From assembly GCA_003220435.1 (NCBI GenBank), contig QHSL01000012.1, positions 1 through 36,803 on the forward strand: a DNA stretch of 36,803 nucleotides. The letters run 5' to 3'. The first letter of the stretch is position 1; every line of letters begins with the position of its first letter. Shown piece by piece: positions 1-8,983 of this stretch. The DNA is from Candidatus Rokuibacteriota bacterium. Its GTDB lineage: Bacteria > Methylomirabilota > Methylomirabilia > Rokubacteriales > CSP1-6. The position numbers and the translations under genes are program-made. The notes under the pieces are model-generated. The model was not told the DNA's origin. It searched no databases and saw nothing but the letters and a program-made list of their open reading frames with translations.

Positions 1-702
1 GAGGTAGACGCCGGTCCCGTCGACCCGGCCGAGGATGGTCTCCTTGCCCATGAAGGGCTCGCCACAGAACGAGGCACACTCCATGGCCTTGCCGCAGAAG
101 AACGCGTCGGCCAGGGAGTGTCCCGCGTTGAGCAGCGGCGCCGCGAAGATCGCGCAGTCGCTGCTGCGGCCGGCGATGACGACGTCGGAGCCGGCGTCGA
201 GCGCCTCGCGAATCGGCTCGGTCCCCATCACGGCGACGACGCGGTCGGTGCGATCCAGCGTGGCCGCATCGCAGTCCGGCCGGCCGTTCAGCCCACGGAT
301 CACGGCGCCGTCCTTCAGGCGGCGGCGGATCTCGTCGACGGGCGTCTCGGAGTAGATCGCCGCCAGGCGAAACGGTGCGAGCCGGTGCTGCGCCGCGATC
401 TCCCGGGCCAGCCGCACGTACTGGTCGACGCCGCGGTCGGTGCCGGTGTCCGACGCCGAGCCGAGGATCAACGGGATCCGGAGCCGCCGCGCCGCCACGA
501 GCATCGCCTCGATGTCGTGGCGCTGCCACACCTCGTCGGACGCCGCGCGGTCCGCGCCGAGCGGGTAGGGGCCGATGTCGGCGCTGCCGGAATCGGCGAC
601 GATGAAATCGGGGGCCATGCCGCAGCCGCGCTCGAAGCTGGCCTGCTCGAGCGGGGTCGTCCCGAGGTGGCCGGTCGGCGTGATGATGCGAACGGTCTTC
701 AC
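1..702 (-). CDS. AtuA-family (DUF1446-like) protein, 3' end outside window
   Basis: The first 234 residues of a protein whose end lies beyond the window edge. The N-terminus (VKTVRIITPTGHLGTTPLEQ...), a D-S-G-S-A-D-I-G-P-Y segment near residues 42-51 and a later L-G-S-A-S-D-T-G-T segment resemble the acyclic terpene utilisation AtuA/DUF1446 family. Members are found in acyl-CoA and terpenoid catabolic clusters, mostly without a defined reaction. The start is a GTG at 702 that overlaps the stop of the MmgE/PrpD gene (GTGA), so it is probably the third gene of a coupled operon. The family call rests on remembered sequence character; the exact function is unknown. Confidence 0.65.
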   Translation of the reverse strand, partial: MKTVRIITPTGHLGTTPLEQASFERGCGMAPDFIVADSGSADIGPYPLGADRAASDEVWQRHDIEAMLVAARRLRIPLILGSASDTGTDRGVDQYVRLAREIAAQHRLAPFRLAAIYSETPVDEIRRRLKDGAVIRGLNGRPDCDAATLDRTDRVVAVMGTEPIREALDAGSDVVIAGRSSDCAIFAAPLLNAGHSLADAFFCGKAMECASFCGEPFMGKETILGRVDGTGVYL

Positions 703-2111
703 GAGCCGGCGCCCGCGCCCTTCTTCAGCGTCAGTCGAATCAGCGTGTCGGCCCGGGCCTGTCGGTCGAGATCGCGGCAGGTCGCGATGATCTCCTCGAA
801 CTGCGCCGCCGGGATCGGCAGCCCAGGGATGACCTCGCGGATGCGCCGCGTCTCCTCGTCGAAGTCCCAGATGAACTCGCGCCCGGTGGACTGCTTCGTG
901 TAGCTCTTGCCGTCCTTCGTGAAGATCGTGATGCGCGGGCCGAAGAGCGTCATCTCGTGCGAGGGGATCAGCTTCACCCGCTTCATGAGGTCGAGCACCT
1001 CGGGTGGCTCGCCGGCGCCGGTCGGATCGACGTTGGCCTTCAGCACGGGGAAGCCGCGCTTCACGACGGCGTACGCCGAGTAGTACGCGGTGCCGCCCGG
1101 CTTCCATTCCAGGTCTTCGCGCCGGCTCGGGAAGGCCGGGCTCGGATACTGGGTCTCGAGCCAGTTCACCACCGCCTCGACGCGCTCGACGTTCTCGGGC
1201 TTGATGTCGTGCTCGCGGCACAGGGCCGCCGTGACGTCGATGTGGGCGATGTTGTAGCCGGCCGTCGAGTAGATCCGGTAGAGGGTCTCGAGGAATATCC
1301 ACTCGCGGCCCAGCGCGGCCGTGATCTTGTCGAGGCTCGTCCGCGTGTCGCCCACGAAGCTATAGGTGAGCTGGCCCCGGTTGTTGCCGGCGTACGCGTG
1401 ATAGAAACCGGCGTCGCCCTCGAGCACGGTCTCGCCGCCGACGTGCCCTTGTTTGGCCAGCGCGACCGCGAGCATCGCGTTGCGCACCGCGCCGCCCTCG
1501 CGCAGGGCGCGGCCGCCGCTGCGCGCGCCCTCGAGGTTGCCGGCGGCCAGGCTCGCGCAGAGCGCGATCGTGCTGTTCAGCTGCTCCTCCGTGAAGCGCA
1601 GCATCTTCGCGGCGGCGATGGCGGGACCGAAGATGCCGAACACGACGCCGGCGTGGAAGCCGCGCGACATCACGGTGGGGATGAAGTCGGCGGCTAGCCG
1701 TTCCAGCACCTCGTAGCCGGCCGCCAGCGCGGTGATGAAGTCTCGTCCCGAGGCGGCGCTGGCTTCCGCCCCGACGAACGCGCCGGGGATGATGCTGGTG
1801 CCCGGGTGCGTCAGCATCCGGAACGTGTCCCACTTGCCGCCGGCCATCGCCATCTCGGCGTTGGCGAACGCGGCCCCACCCTTCGTCACCTTGGTGCCGT
1901 CCACCATGACCGTGGCGCCGCCGCGCACGCCGGCCTCTTCGTCGGTGACCAGCTTCACCGCCTGCTGACCGCCCGGTGTCAGCGAGCCCAGCAGCACCGA
2001 CGCGAGACCCTGCAGCGTCAGGCCCTTGGCGCGATCGACCACCGCCGGCGGCAAGTCTTCGTAGCGCAGGCCGGCGACCCACTGCGCGAGCTGGCGGCTG
2101 AGCGAGGCCAT
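699..2111 (-). CDS. MmgE/PrpD family protein
   Basis: A 470-residue protein of normal length for the MmgE/PrpD family, which includes 2-methylcitrate dehydratase, cis-aconitate decarboxylase and many uncharacterised catabolic enzymes. Supporting stretches are the helical N-terminus (SRQLAQWVAGLRYEDLPPAV), the H-P-G-T-S-I-I-P-G-A motif near residues 109-118, and a central GFHAGVVFGIFGPAIAAAKM segment. The ATG start at 2111 shares one base with the stop of the upstream aldolase gene (TGATG), and its own stop overlaps the AtuA start. No other 2-methylcitrate-cycle gene is adjacent, so methylcitrate dehydratase itself is not supported; a dehydratase acting on another hydroxy acid is more likely. 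Confidence 0.88.
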   Translation of the reverse strand: MASLSRQLAQWVAGLRYEDLPPAVVDRAKGLTLQGLASVLLGSLTPGGQQAVKLVTDEEAGVRGGATVMVDGTKVTKGGAAFANAEMAMAGGKWDTFRMLTHPGTSIIPGAFVGAEASAASGRDFITALAAGYEVLERLAADFIPTVMSRGFHAGVVFGIFGPAIAAAKMLRFTEEQLNSTIALCASLAAGNLEGARSGGRALREGGAVRNAMLAVALAKQGHVGGETVLEGDAGFYHAYAGNNRGQLTYSFVGDTRTSLDKITAALGREWIFLETLYRIYSTAGYNIAHIDVTAALCREHDIKPENVERVEAVVNWLETQYPSPAFPSRREDLEWKPGGTAYYSAYAVVKRGFPVLKANVDPTGAGEPPEVLDLMKRVKLIPSHEMTLFGPRITIFTKDGKSYTKQSTGREFIWDFDEETRRIREVIPGLPIPAAQFEEIIATCRDLDRQARADTLIRLTLKKGAGAGS

Positions 2112-3037
2112 CAGCGCGCCGCCAGGCCCGGCATCGTGAACTTCCGCTGATCGAGCTCGCCGACCAGCGCGCTCGATTGCGCCGAGGTGAGCGCCACCAG
2201 CGGTGGGCGGACGGTGGCCCAGCCCGCGTCCCGCCCGTGGTGCGCGATCGCGGCCTTGAGCGCCGGGATCATCGGGAACTTCTGGAAGATCCCGCGAATC
2301 ATGTCCAGTCGCCCCTGCTGCGCGTCGGCGTCGGCGTCCTTCCACGTGTCGAAGAGACGGGCGATCGGGCCGGGGTTGACGTTGGCGGTCGCGCTGATAC
2401 AGCCGGCACCGCCGCTGCGCATGTTCTGGAGCAGGAACGTCTCGGAGCCGGCGAACACGTCGAAGCCCGACTTCGCGAACGCGTCGATGAACGCCTTGGT
2501 GTTGCTCCAGTCCCCCCCGCTGTCCTTCATGCCGGCGATCTGGGCGGGATACTTCGCGAGCAGTCGCTCGACGACCCCGAGCGTGATCGGCACGTGCGCG
2601 ACCGGCGGGATGTGGTAGAGGTACACGCGCAGGCGCGACTCGCCCACGCGCTCGATCACCTCCGCGAAGCTCCGGAAGAGCCCGTCGTCGCTCAGGCCCT
2701 TGTAGTAGAAGGGCGGCAGCATCAGCACGCCGCCGCATCCCACCTTCATCGCGTGGGCGGTCAGCCGCACCGAGTCGGGCAGCGCGCAGCAGCCGGTGCC
2801 CGGCATCATCCGCGCTGGATCGAGCCCGGCGCCCACCAGGCGATCCAGCAGCTCGATCTTCTCCTCGACCGAGAGCGAGTTCGCCTCCGAGTTCGTGCCG
2901 AAGACGGCCAGGCCGACGTTCTGGGACAGGAGCCAGCGGCTCTGGCGCACGAAGCGCTCGGGATCCGTCGCCAGATCGGCCGCGAACGGGGTCACGACCG
3001 GGGAGAGCACGCCCTTGATGCGATGGTTGTCGGTCAC
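2111..3037 (-). CDS. DHDPS / N-acetylneuraminate lyase family aldolase
   Basis: A 308-residue class I aldolase of the dihydrodipicolinate synthase superfamily. Visible hallmarks are the start of the TIM barrel (KGVLSPVVTPF), a G-T-N-S-E-A-N-S-L substrate loop in place of the usual GTTGE, the catalytic tyrosine region (YLYHIPPV) and the Schiff-base lysine in A-G-M-K-D-S-G-G. These enzymes cleave or condense pyruvate-type substrates through a lysine imine. The start is GTG at 3037, preceded by AGGAGG with 7 nt spacing; an in-frame open stretch further upstream has no ribosome site. It leads the operon with MmgE/PrpD and AtuA, so a catabolic hydroxy- or keto-acid aldolase is more likely than lysine synthesis. 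Confidence 0.88.
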   Translation of the reverse strand: MTDNHRIKGVLSPVVTPFAADLATDPERFVRQSRWLLSQNVGLAVFGTNSEANSLSVEEKIELLDRLVGAGLDPARMMPGTGCCALPDSVRLTAHAMKVGCGGVLMLPPFYYKGLSDDGLFRSFAEVIERVGESRLRVYLYHIPPVAHVPITLGVVERLLAKYPAQIAGMKDSGGDWSNTKAFIDAFAKSGFDVFAGSETFLLQNMRSGGAGCISATANVNPGPIARLFDTWKDADADAQQGRLDMIRGIFQKFPMIPALKAAIAHHGRDAGWATVRPPLVALTSAQSSALVGELDQRKFTMPGLAAR

Positions 3038-3092
3038 GATAAGGCCTCCTGTCGGGTGGGGCACCGGGGCCCCGGCCGTCTGCCGCACAGGA

Positions 3093-3098
3093 TATACT
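3093..3098 (+). promoter_or_regulatory. candidate -10 box (TATACT) of the MoxR operon
   Basis: TATACT lies 12 nt before the ATG at 3111 in the 73-nt divergent spacer. There is no Shine-Dalgarno sequence before that ATG, so a leaderless or very short leader is possible. No convincing -35 hexamer is visible. The same TATACT occurs close to the DUF1989 start (20584) and upstream of the amidohydrolase gene (22982). Confidence 0.35.
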
Positions 3099-3110
3099 GG
3101 CGCACCCCCG

Positions 3111-4025
3111 ATGAGACGAACGACGATTCCAGGCTCGGCGGTCCTCGCCGGCGCGGGCCTTTTCCTCGCACTCGTCGCCCTGCTCGCCGCCCCGCGCTCG
3201 TCCGACGAGCTGCCCGCGGTTCGGCTTCGCCTGGAGGTGCCGGATTCTCTCCTGCTGGCGAGCGGGATCGCCTTTGCGCTCGCCGCCCTCATCGTGTTGG
3301 GCATCGGGCTCTCACGGGACCGCCGGCGCCAGGAGGCGGAGCTGCTCGCGCGCGAGGAGGAGTCGTCGAAGCTCCCGTGGTGGCTCCAGGGACTCGTCCG
3401 GTTGTTGCCCTTGCTGCCGCTGATCGCGAGCCTCCTCATCTTCTCGTTTGGTTGGCAGTACGTCGAAGGATCGCTTCTGGCCTGGCGAAGTTTCATTCTG
3501 GGCACCGACTCCGGGGTGCCGGACGCCGAGCTCCCCGAGGTCTCGCTGCCTCTGGCCGGGTGGCTGCTGGGGACCTTGACGCTGCTCGCCGGCCTGGCGA
3601 CGCTGGCGGTGGCCGTGCTGCTGCTCTTCGCCGAGCGCATCGCCCGCTGGTGGGAGGGCTCGAGCGAGCCCTCGGAGGCCCGGCCGCTGACCGAGGCGAT
3701 CGACGAGAGCCTCGAGGATCTCGCCGCCGAATCCGACGCCCGCACGGCCATCATCAAGTGCTACCGGCGCTTCGAGCGTGTGGCGGCGCGCGCGCGGGTG
3801 CCTCGCGCGCCCTGGCAGACACCCGACGAGTTCATGCGCGAGACCCTGGACCGCCTCGCGCTTCCGCGCCGCGCGGTGGATCGGCTCACACGGCTGTTCG
3901 AGCTCGCGCGGTTCAGCCTGCACCCGCTGGAGTCACCCGAGCGCGACCTCGCGCGCGCCTGCCTCGAGGAGATCCGGGCGGCGCTCGCGCGAGCGGAGGA
4001 GGGCGCACCCCTTGGCGTCGCCTGA
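3111..4025 (+). CDS. DUF4129-type membrane protein, first gene of MoxR operon
   Basis: A 304-residue integral membrane protein. Hydrophobic segments lie near residues 8-27, 47-65, 97-117 and 140-170. A charged acidic linker (SSEPSEARPL...) leads to a C-terminal cytoplasmic domain containing IIKCYRRFERVAARARVPR and P-W-Q-T-P-D-E-F. That tail (recurrent 'Y..l...a...G.pR....Tp.Ef') is typical of DUF4129, which is found with MoxR ATPases, DUF58 and transglutaminase-like proteins. It probably helps form an envelope-associated complex with the MoxR partner downstream. The ATG at 3111 has no ribosome site. The next gene starts inside its last 14 bases, implying coupled translation. Confidence 0.75.
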   Translation: MRRTTIPGSAVLAGAGLFLALVALLAAPRSSDELPAVRLRLEVPDSLLLASGIAFALAALIVLGIGLSRDRRRQEAELLAREEESSKLPWWLQGLVRLLPLLPLIASLLIFSFGWQYVEGSLLAWRSFILGTDSGVPDAELPEVSLPLAGWLLGTLTLLAGLATLAVAVLLLFAERIARWWEGSSEPSEARPLTEAIDESLEDLAAESDARTAIIKCYRRFERVAARARVPRAPWQTPDEFMRETLDRLALPRRAVDRLTRLFELARFSLHPLESPERDLARACLEEIRAALARAEEGAPLGVA

Positions 4026-4476
4026 GCCGAGCCGAGTCGCGGCAGTGGCCGGCGTGCTCGTGGTCGTCGCCGCCCTCGTCACCGGCGTCTCGCTGATCGA
4101 GTTCCTGGTCGCGGGCCCGTACCGGGCGGCGGCGATGCGCCTCCTCGGCGCGGTGGTCCTCCTGATCGCGGTGCTCCGCGTCCGGGCCGTGGTCGGCGCG
4201 TTCACCGAGCGCCCGGCGCGCTGGGGCGGCGGCGACCCCGCGCTCCTCCCACACGTGTCCGACACGCGCTTCGCGCGCTATCACGAGGAGATCAAGTTCA
4301 GCGCACGGAGCCAGTCGTACTTCGACCACATGCTGTGGCCCAAGCTCCTGGAGCTGGCACGCGCCGACACCACGGCGACGAGGACGCTCGTCAAGCCGCC
4401 GGGGCGCGCCTTCGGTCGCGGGCCCTCGCGCGCCGCGATCGCCCGGCTCATCGGCTCGCTGGAGCGAAGCCGGTGA
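4012..4476 (+). CDS. small two-TM membrane protein in MoxR operon
   Basis: A 154-residue protein with two hydrophobic helices (about residues 10-30 and 38-58) and a basic cytoplasmic C-terminal part containing RYHEEIKFSARSQSYFDHML. I do not recognise a named family. The start is assigned to TTG at 4012 because a strong GGAGGAGG lies 9 nt upstream and the frame has no better start; it overlaps the DUF4129 stop by 14 nt. Its stop overlaps the GTG of moxR (GTGA). Position and coupling suggest a subunit or adaptor of the MoxR/DUF58 assembly. Confidence 0.7.
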   Translation: MASPEPSRVAAVAGVLVVVAALVTGVSLIEFLVAGPYRAAAMRLLGAVVLLIAVLRVRAVVGAFTERPARWGGGDPALLPHVSDTRFARYHEEIKFSARSQSYFDHMLWPKLLELARADTTATRTLVKPPGRAFGRGPSRAAIARLIGSLERSR

Positions 4477-5429
4477 AGGTCGATCGGGTCACCGAGCGGA
4501 GCCGCGAGATCCTGGAAACCCTCGCCCGCATCATCGTCGGCAAGGGTGAGGTGCTCGAGCGCATCCTCGCCGGCATCCTCGCGAACGGCCACGTGCTGAT
4601 CGAAGACTATCCGGGCCTCGCCAAGACGCTGATCGCCCGCCTGTTCGCACAGGCGCTGGATCTGTCCTTCAAGCGCCTGCAGTGCACACCCGACCTCCTT
4701 CCGGCGGACGTCACCGGGAGCTTCCTGTTCGACCAGCGCGAGGCCAAGTTCGAGTTCCGCCCGGGCCCGGTGTTCACGCACCTCTTGCTGGCCGACGAGA
4801 TCAACCGGGCGACGCCGAAGACCCAGGCCGCGCTGCTGGAGGCGATGCAGGAGGCGCAGGTGACGGTGGAGGGGGAGTCCTTCCGGCTCGATCCACCGTT
4901 CCTGGTCATCGCAACGCAGAACCCGATCGAGCTCGAGGGAACGTATCCACTGCCGGAGGCTCAGCTCGACCGCTTCCTGATCCGCGTGGCGATCGGCTAC
5001 CCGAGCTCCGACGAAGAGCGGCAGATCCTCGAGCGGCGGCGTGGGCGACGCCAGGACGAGGTCGAGGTGAGCGCCGTCGTGTCCCGCGCCGAAGTTCTGG
5101 CCATGCAGCAGGCGCTCGAGGACGTGTTCGTCGCGGATGTCATCATGCAGTACGTGGTGGACCTGGTCCAGGCGACGCGCGCCGACCACCGGGTCGCGCT
5201 GGGCGCCTCGCCGCGTGGCGCGCTGGCGCTGCTCAAGCTCACGCGCGCCTTCGCGGTGCTGCGGGGACGTGACTTCGTCACGCCGGACGACGTGAAGGCG
5301 ATGGCCGGGCCGGCCCTCGCCCATCGCCTCATTCTCCAGCCCGAGCTCTGGGTGACGAAGCTGTCGTCGGCCCAGGTCGTGAGCGATCTCCTGACGCAGG
5401 TCCCCGCGCCGCCGACCGACGTCCGATGA
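4473..5429 (+). CDS. MoxR-family AAA+ ATPase
   Basis: A 318-residue AAA+ protein. The Walker A region reads E-D-Y-P-G-L-A-K-T (residues 44-52), with Asp where MoxR proteins usually have Gly. Walker B is L-L-A-D-E-I-N-R-A, followed by KTQAALLEAMQE. The sensor region ATQNPIELEGTYPLPEAQLD is a MoxR signature. The C-terminal lid ends in L-G-A-S-P-R-G and D-F-V-T-P-D-D-V-K. MoxR ATPases act as chaperones that insert cofactors or assemble complexes, often with DUF58 and VWA partners. The GTG start at 4473 overlaps the upstream stop by 4 nt, and the stop overlaps the DUF58 ATG (ATGA). Confidence 0.93.
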   Translation: MKVDRVTERSREILETLARIIVGKGEVLERILAGILANGHVLIEDYPGLAKTLIARLFAQALDLSFKRLQCTPDLLPADVTGSFLFDQREAKFEFRPGPVFTHLLLADEINRATPKTQAALLEAMQEAQVTVEGESFRLDPPFLVIATQNPIELEGTYPLPEAQLDRFLIRVAIGYPSSDEERQILERRRGRRQDEVEVSAVVSRAEVLAMQQALEDVFVADVIMQYVVDLVQATRADHRVALGASPRGALALLKLTRAFAVLRGRDFVTPDDVKAMAGPALAHRLILQPELWVTKLSSAQVVSDLLTQVPAPPTDVR

Positions 5430-6700
5430 CCACCCGTCTCACCCCGCTCGTGCTGTCCGTCACGACGGTCGGCGCGTGGGGACTCGTCCTGGCGGTGTTC
5501 TCGGGCCGAGCCGAGCTGGTCGTCGTCGTGTTGCCTCTGCTGCTCGCGCTCCTCGTGACGTCGCGGACCACGGCGCCGCCCGACTGGTCGATCGCGCACA
5601 CGATCTCGGCGGAGCGGGTCTTCGAGGGCGAGCGGGTCACGGTCACGGTGACCGTGGTCGCCGGCCAGGCGGTGGCGCTGCTGGAGCTGTTCGAGCCGCT
5701 GCCGCCGGGAATGCGGGTGGTCGGCGGCCACAACCGCGGGTTCTTCACGCTGGCCCGGGGACAGCGCGTCGAATGGAAGTACGAGGTCGAGTGCGTGCGC
5801 CGCGGTCGCGTGAGCCTGGGTACCATGCACGCGCGCTGGTGGGACCGCGCCGGCTTTCACGCCGGCGAGACGGCGATGCGCGCCCCGTGGCAGCTGCGCG
5901 TGTACCCGAGCGTGCTTCCGCTTCGCCGTCTTCCCGGCCCGCGGCGAACGCAGAGCTCGGTGGGCAACTACGTGGCGCCGAGCGTCGGCGAAGGACTCGA
6001 GCCCGGCGACATCCGGGAGTTCGTCCCCGGCGATCGGGTCCGGCACGTGAACTGGCGAGCCTCGCTCCGGTTCGGGCGCCTCTTCGTCACGCAATACCAT
6101 CTCGAGCGCAACGCGGATGTGATCCTGATGCTCGACACGCTCGCCGAGGCCGGGGCGGCGCCCGACACGACGGTCGACGCCTCGATTCGGGCGGCGGCGG
6201 CCCTCGCGACGGCGTACCTGGCCCGGAAGGATCGCGTCGGCCTCATCGAGTACTGCGGACCATTCCGGTGGGTCCGGCCGGACTCCGGGCGGGCGCACCA
6301 CGAACGGCTGCTCGAGGCGCTGCTCCGGGCCGACGTGATGTTCAGCTATGTGACCCAGGAGGTCGCGCTCGTCCCGCGGCGCGTGCTGCCGCCTCAAGCG
6401 CTCGTGATCGCGATCAGCCCGCTCCTCGACGCGCGCTTCGAGAAGGCGGTGGTCGATCTGGCGGCTCGCGGCTTCGACGTCATGGTCCTGAGCCCGTCAC
6501 CGATCCCGCTGGTCCGTCGCGCGCGCCGCGCCTCGCCCAGCGTCGACCTCGCGTGCCGGCTCTGGGCGCTCGAGCGGAAGGCCAGAGCGGAAGCGCTGCG
6601 CCGCCTCGGGATCGCCATCGTCGAGTGGAATCCGGCGGAGCCGCTTCAGGCCGCGCTCGGCGGGCTCGTCGGGGCGCGCCGACGCCGGGCGGCGCGCTGA
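5426..6700 (+). CDS. DUF58 domain protein (MoxR partner)
   Basis: A 424-residue protein with two N-terminal membrane helices (about residues 8-46). A beta-rich domain carries YEVECVRRGRVSLGT. The DUF58 signature lies near residues 189-212 (E-G-L-E-P-G-D-I-R-E-F-V-P-G-D, then V-N-W-R-A-S-L). The following VILMLDTLAEAG and later region resemble a von Willebrand A-like fold. DUF58 proteins accompany MoxR ATPases and DUF4129 proteins in envelope-related operons. The ATG at 5426 overlaps the moxR stop. No transglutaminase-like partner is found here, although many such clusters have one. Confidence 0.9.
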   Translation: MTTRLTPLVLSVTTVGAWGLVLAVFSGRAELVVVVLPLLLALLVTSRTTAPPDWSIAHTISAERVFEGERVTVTVTVVAGQAVALLELFEPLPPGMRVVGGHNRGFFTLARGQRVEWKYEVECVRRGRVSLGTMHARWWDRAGFHAGETAMRAPWQLRVYPSVLPLRRLPGPRRTQSSVGNYVAPSVGEGLEPGDIREFVPGDRVRHVNWRASLRFGRLFVTQYHLERNADVILMLDTLAEAGAAPDTTVDASIRAAAALATAYLARKDRVGLIEYCGPFRWVRPDSGRAHHERLLEALLRADVMFSYVTQEVALVPRRVLPPQALVIAISPLLDARFEKAVVDLAARGFDVMVLSPSPIPLVRRARRASPSVDLACRLWALERKARAEALRRLGIAIVEWNPAEPLQAALGGLVGARRRRAAR

Positions 6701-6702
6701 CG

Positions 6703-7200
6703 ATGCGTCACCTGACGGCCATGCTCGCCTGCGCGCTCGTGGCCTACCCGCTCCTGATCGCGCCCGTGACCTCCGTGCTGGTCATCGCTGCCATGGCGCT
6801 GGCCCTGTGCGCGCTCGGCTTCCTGCTGGGGACGCCACTGGTGGTCGCCGGCGCGGTACTCGCGCTCGTCGAGTATGCGCTGGCCCTCTGGCTTTCGGGT
6901 GCGCCGCCCCGGCTCGTCGGCGCCGCCCTCTTCGGCGTCGGCGTGACCCTGCTGCTCGAAACCGCAGACTTCGGTTGGCGAGCCCAGCGCGCGACGCTCG
7001 GTCCCGGGGTGGTCGCCTCGCAGATCCGGCACTGGGCCACCTTCGGCGTGATCGCGGGGACGAGCGCGCTGGTCGCGACCGGCGTCGCGAGCGCGGCCAG
7101 CGTCTCGGTGCGCCTGCCGTGGGCGCCCGCGCTGGCCGCCACCGGCGCCGCGGTCGCGCTCGTCGCCGTCGCCTTCGCCGTCCGCCGTCGCCGTCGATAG
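6703..7200 (+). CDS. hydrophobic membrane protein, last gene of MoxR operon
   Basis: A 165-residue, almost wholly hydrophobic protein with about five predicted membrane helices and an arginine-rich end (VRRRRR). No named family is recognised. The ATG lies 2 nt after the DUF58 stop, so it belongs to the same transcript. Its TAG stop lies within a hairpin (7196-7219) that may end transcription. Confidence 0.7.
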   Translation: MRHLTAMLACALVAYPLLIAPVTSVLVIAAMALALCALGFLLGTPLVVAGAVLALVEYALALWLSGAPPRLVGAALFGVGVTLLLETADFGWRAQRATLGPGVVASQIRHWATFGVIAGTSALVATGVASAASVSVRLPWAPALAATGAAVALVAVAFAVRRRRR

Positions 7201-7230
7201 GCGCGGCGAGCGCGCTATCGCGGGAGTTTT
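7196..7230 (+). terminator. candidate terminator of MoxR operon
   Basis: GATAG/CTATC plus CGCG/CGCG arms at 7196-7219 form a stem with a GCGAG loop and one bulged G. It is followed after a short gap by TTTT at 7227-7230. It sits between converging genes. The T-run is short and displaced from the stem, so intrinsic termination is only plausible. Confidence 0.4.
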
Positions 7231-8808
7231 AGGAGGCGGGAGTCGCGCACTGGAAGTTCGACGCGTCCGTGGTGCTTCCGTTCGGATCGATGAGTCGGCC
7301 CACCGATGATAGGGACAGAGCTTCCGCGTCATGTCGACTCGGCCCTGGCTGTTGACGTGGGCGGCGACGAGGGCTTCCGGCCGAACGCCTCGCTCGACCC
7401 AGTCCTCGAGGGCAGCGAGCGGATCGAACACGCTCGGGCCGGGCCCGCCTCCGCAGTGGTAGACCCCAGGCAGCATGTACAGACGGACGAAGTCGTCCCG
7501 CTGCGCGTTGCCGAGTTGTCCTCCCACGCGCTCGAAGTAATCGATGATCCCGAGCGCGGTGAGGGCGGCATCGTTCCATCCCTGCCAGAAGATGAGCTTG
7601 CCGCCACGGTTCTTGTAGGCGCTGAGGTCGGCGTTCGGCGAGTCCAGAATCGCGCCGATGGGGGCGAGGGTCGCCAGGTCGGTCTCGAAATTGAAATCGT
7701 GGAAATCGAACGTGCCATCGTCGTGGTCCGGGTAGGCCATGTACTTGAAGAACTCGCCGGCGAAGTCGTAGTGGAGGTTCGGATACCCGCCGTAGAGGTC
7801 CTCGGCGCTGAGGATCCACAGACTCCAGTTGTCGGCGCCGCCCTCGCCGCCGATCGGGAAGCCGTACCAGATCCGCCCGTCGATCGTGGAGGACGGGCCC
7901 GCATAGACGGCCTTGAGGGTGGCGAGCTCCGACGGGGTGAGGCAGTCCGTATCGCTCTCATGGCCCGCGGCGCAGACCGCGAGGTGGACGTCAGGATCGA
8001 AGGTGCACACGCGCGGGTCGTCGATGATGCCGTCGGTGATCCCATCAACCGCGTCACAGTTGGCGTTGACCCGCGACTCGATGTAGGCGAGCTTGGCCAG
8101 CGGCAGGGTTGGTGCCGAGAAATCGTTGCGGTCAGGGTACATCGCAACCTGGTTCCATGCGAAGCCGGTCATGAAGCGGGACCAGTAGAAGGCCGGCGCG
8201 CCGGCGATGAGGCCGCTGAAATCGTCCGGGTACCGCTGCGACTGCATCATGGCCTGTCCGCCCCCGCGCGAGCATCCCGAGAAGTACGAGAACCGGGCCG
8301 GGGCACCGAAGAACAGCTGGACGATCTCCTTCGCCGCCACCACCGAGACGTGTACGCCCTGGTAGCCGAAGTCGACGACTCTGGTCGGATGGTCCTGGGC
8401 CCAGCTCGCCGCGGCCCCGCTGGCCTGGTGGCCGGTGTCGGTTCCCGCCGCAGCGTATCCGCGGCCCAGGGGACTCTCGAGGTCGACCGGAATCGACCCG
8501 GCGAAGCCCCCGTTGCCGGCGAACAAGAGCTTGCCGTTCCACCCCTCCGGGAGGTTCACCGCGAAATTGACCTGGTTGAATCCGTCGACGTTGTTGCCGG
8601 TGGTGACGAACCCGGCGACGTGGCAATACGCGGGGACGGTATGGGTGGCGTGGACCCAGGACGCAGAAACGAGCGTCGAGTTGACGAGCTTCGGCAGCTT
8701 GGCCAGCTTGCGGCACTGGAGAGCCGGCGTCGGAGCCGTCAGCGCATCGCTCGACAATGACGTCGCGAGCCACAGCAGCGTTGTTATCGCTGCGCAAAGC
8801 TTGCGCAA
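7229..8808 (-). CDS. secreted tannase/feruloyl esterase family protein, apparent frameshift near C-terminus
   Basis: A tannase-family esterase with a signal peptide (RKLCAAITTLLWLATSLSSDA). The catalytic serine lies in G-C-S-R-G-G-G (about residue 180), the acid is probably in the Q-G-W-N-D-A segment, and the histidine is in G-V-Y-H-C-G-G-G. The Cys-Ser and His-Cys neighbours match the family's CS-D-HC disulphide arrangement. It would hydrolyse phenolic esters outside the cytoplasm. The main frame reads L-C-P-Y-H-R-W; a one-base deletion near 7305-7308 breaks it. The next frame gives the expected end V-G-R-L-I-D-P-N-G-S-T-T-D-A-S-N-F-Q-C and a TAA at 7231-7229. Uncorrected, the frame continues to about 6646. 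AGGAGG abuts the GTG at 8817 but lies 9 nt from a TTG at 8808, so TTG is preferred. Confidence 0.82.
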
Positions 8809-8983
8809 GGGTGTCACCCTCCTCGAGTGGCCGCCTTTCTAGCGGCGCGGCGCGCCGTTGTCAAGATGAGTTCTCGCGCGCTTTCCGGAAACGGGAACGA
8901 AAATCGGGCCGCGTGGACGGAGCGGCCGACGCGGGCTAGACTGGGCGGCGCAACCACGAGATCACGACGGAGGAGAGCCCGCG

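Noticed and set aside
2177-4096. Long open frame (about 640 codons) on the + strand
   Set aside because: It is antisense to the DHDPS-family gene and then out of frame with the DUF4129 gene; composition is arginine- and histidine-rich as expected of a shadow frame in GC-rich DNA.
6646-7228. C-terminal extension of the tannase-like frame
   Set aside because: Low-complexity R/G/A-rich sequence antisense to a well-supported membrane gene; it results from the frameshift near 7306.
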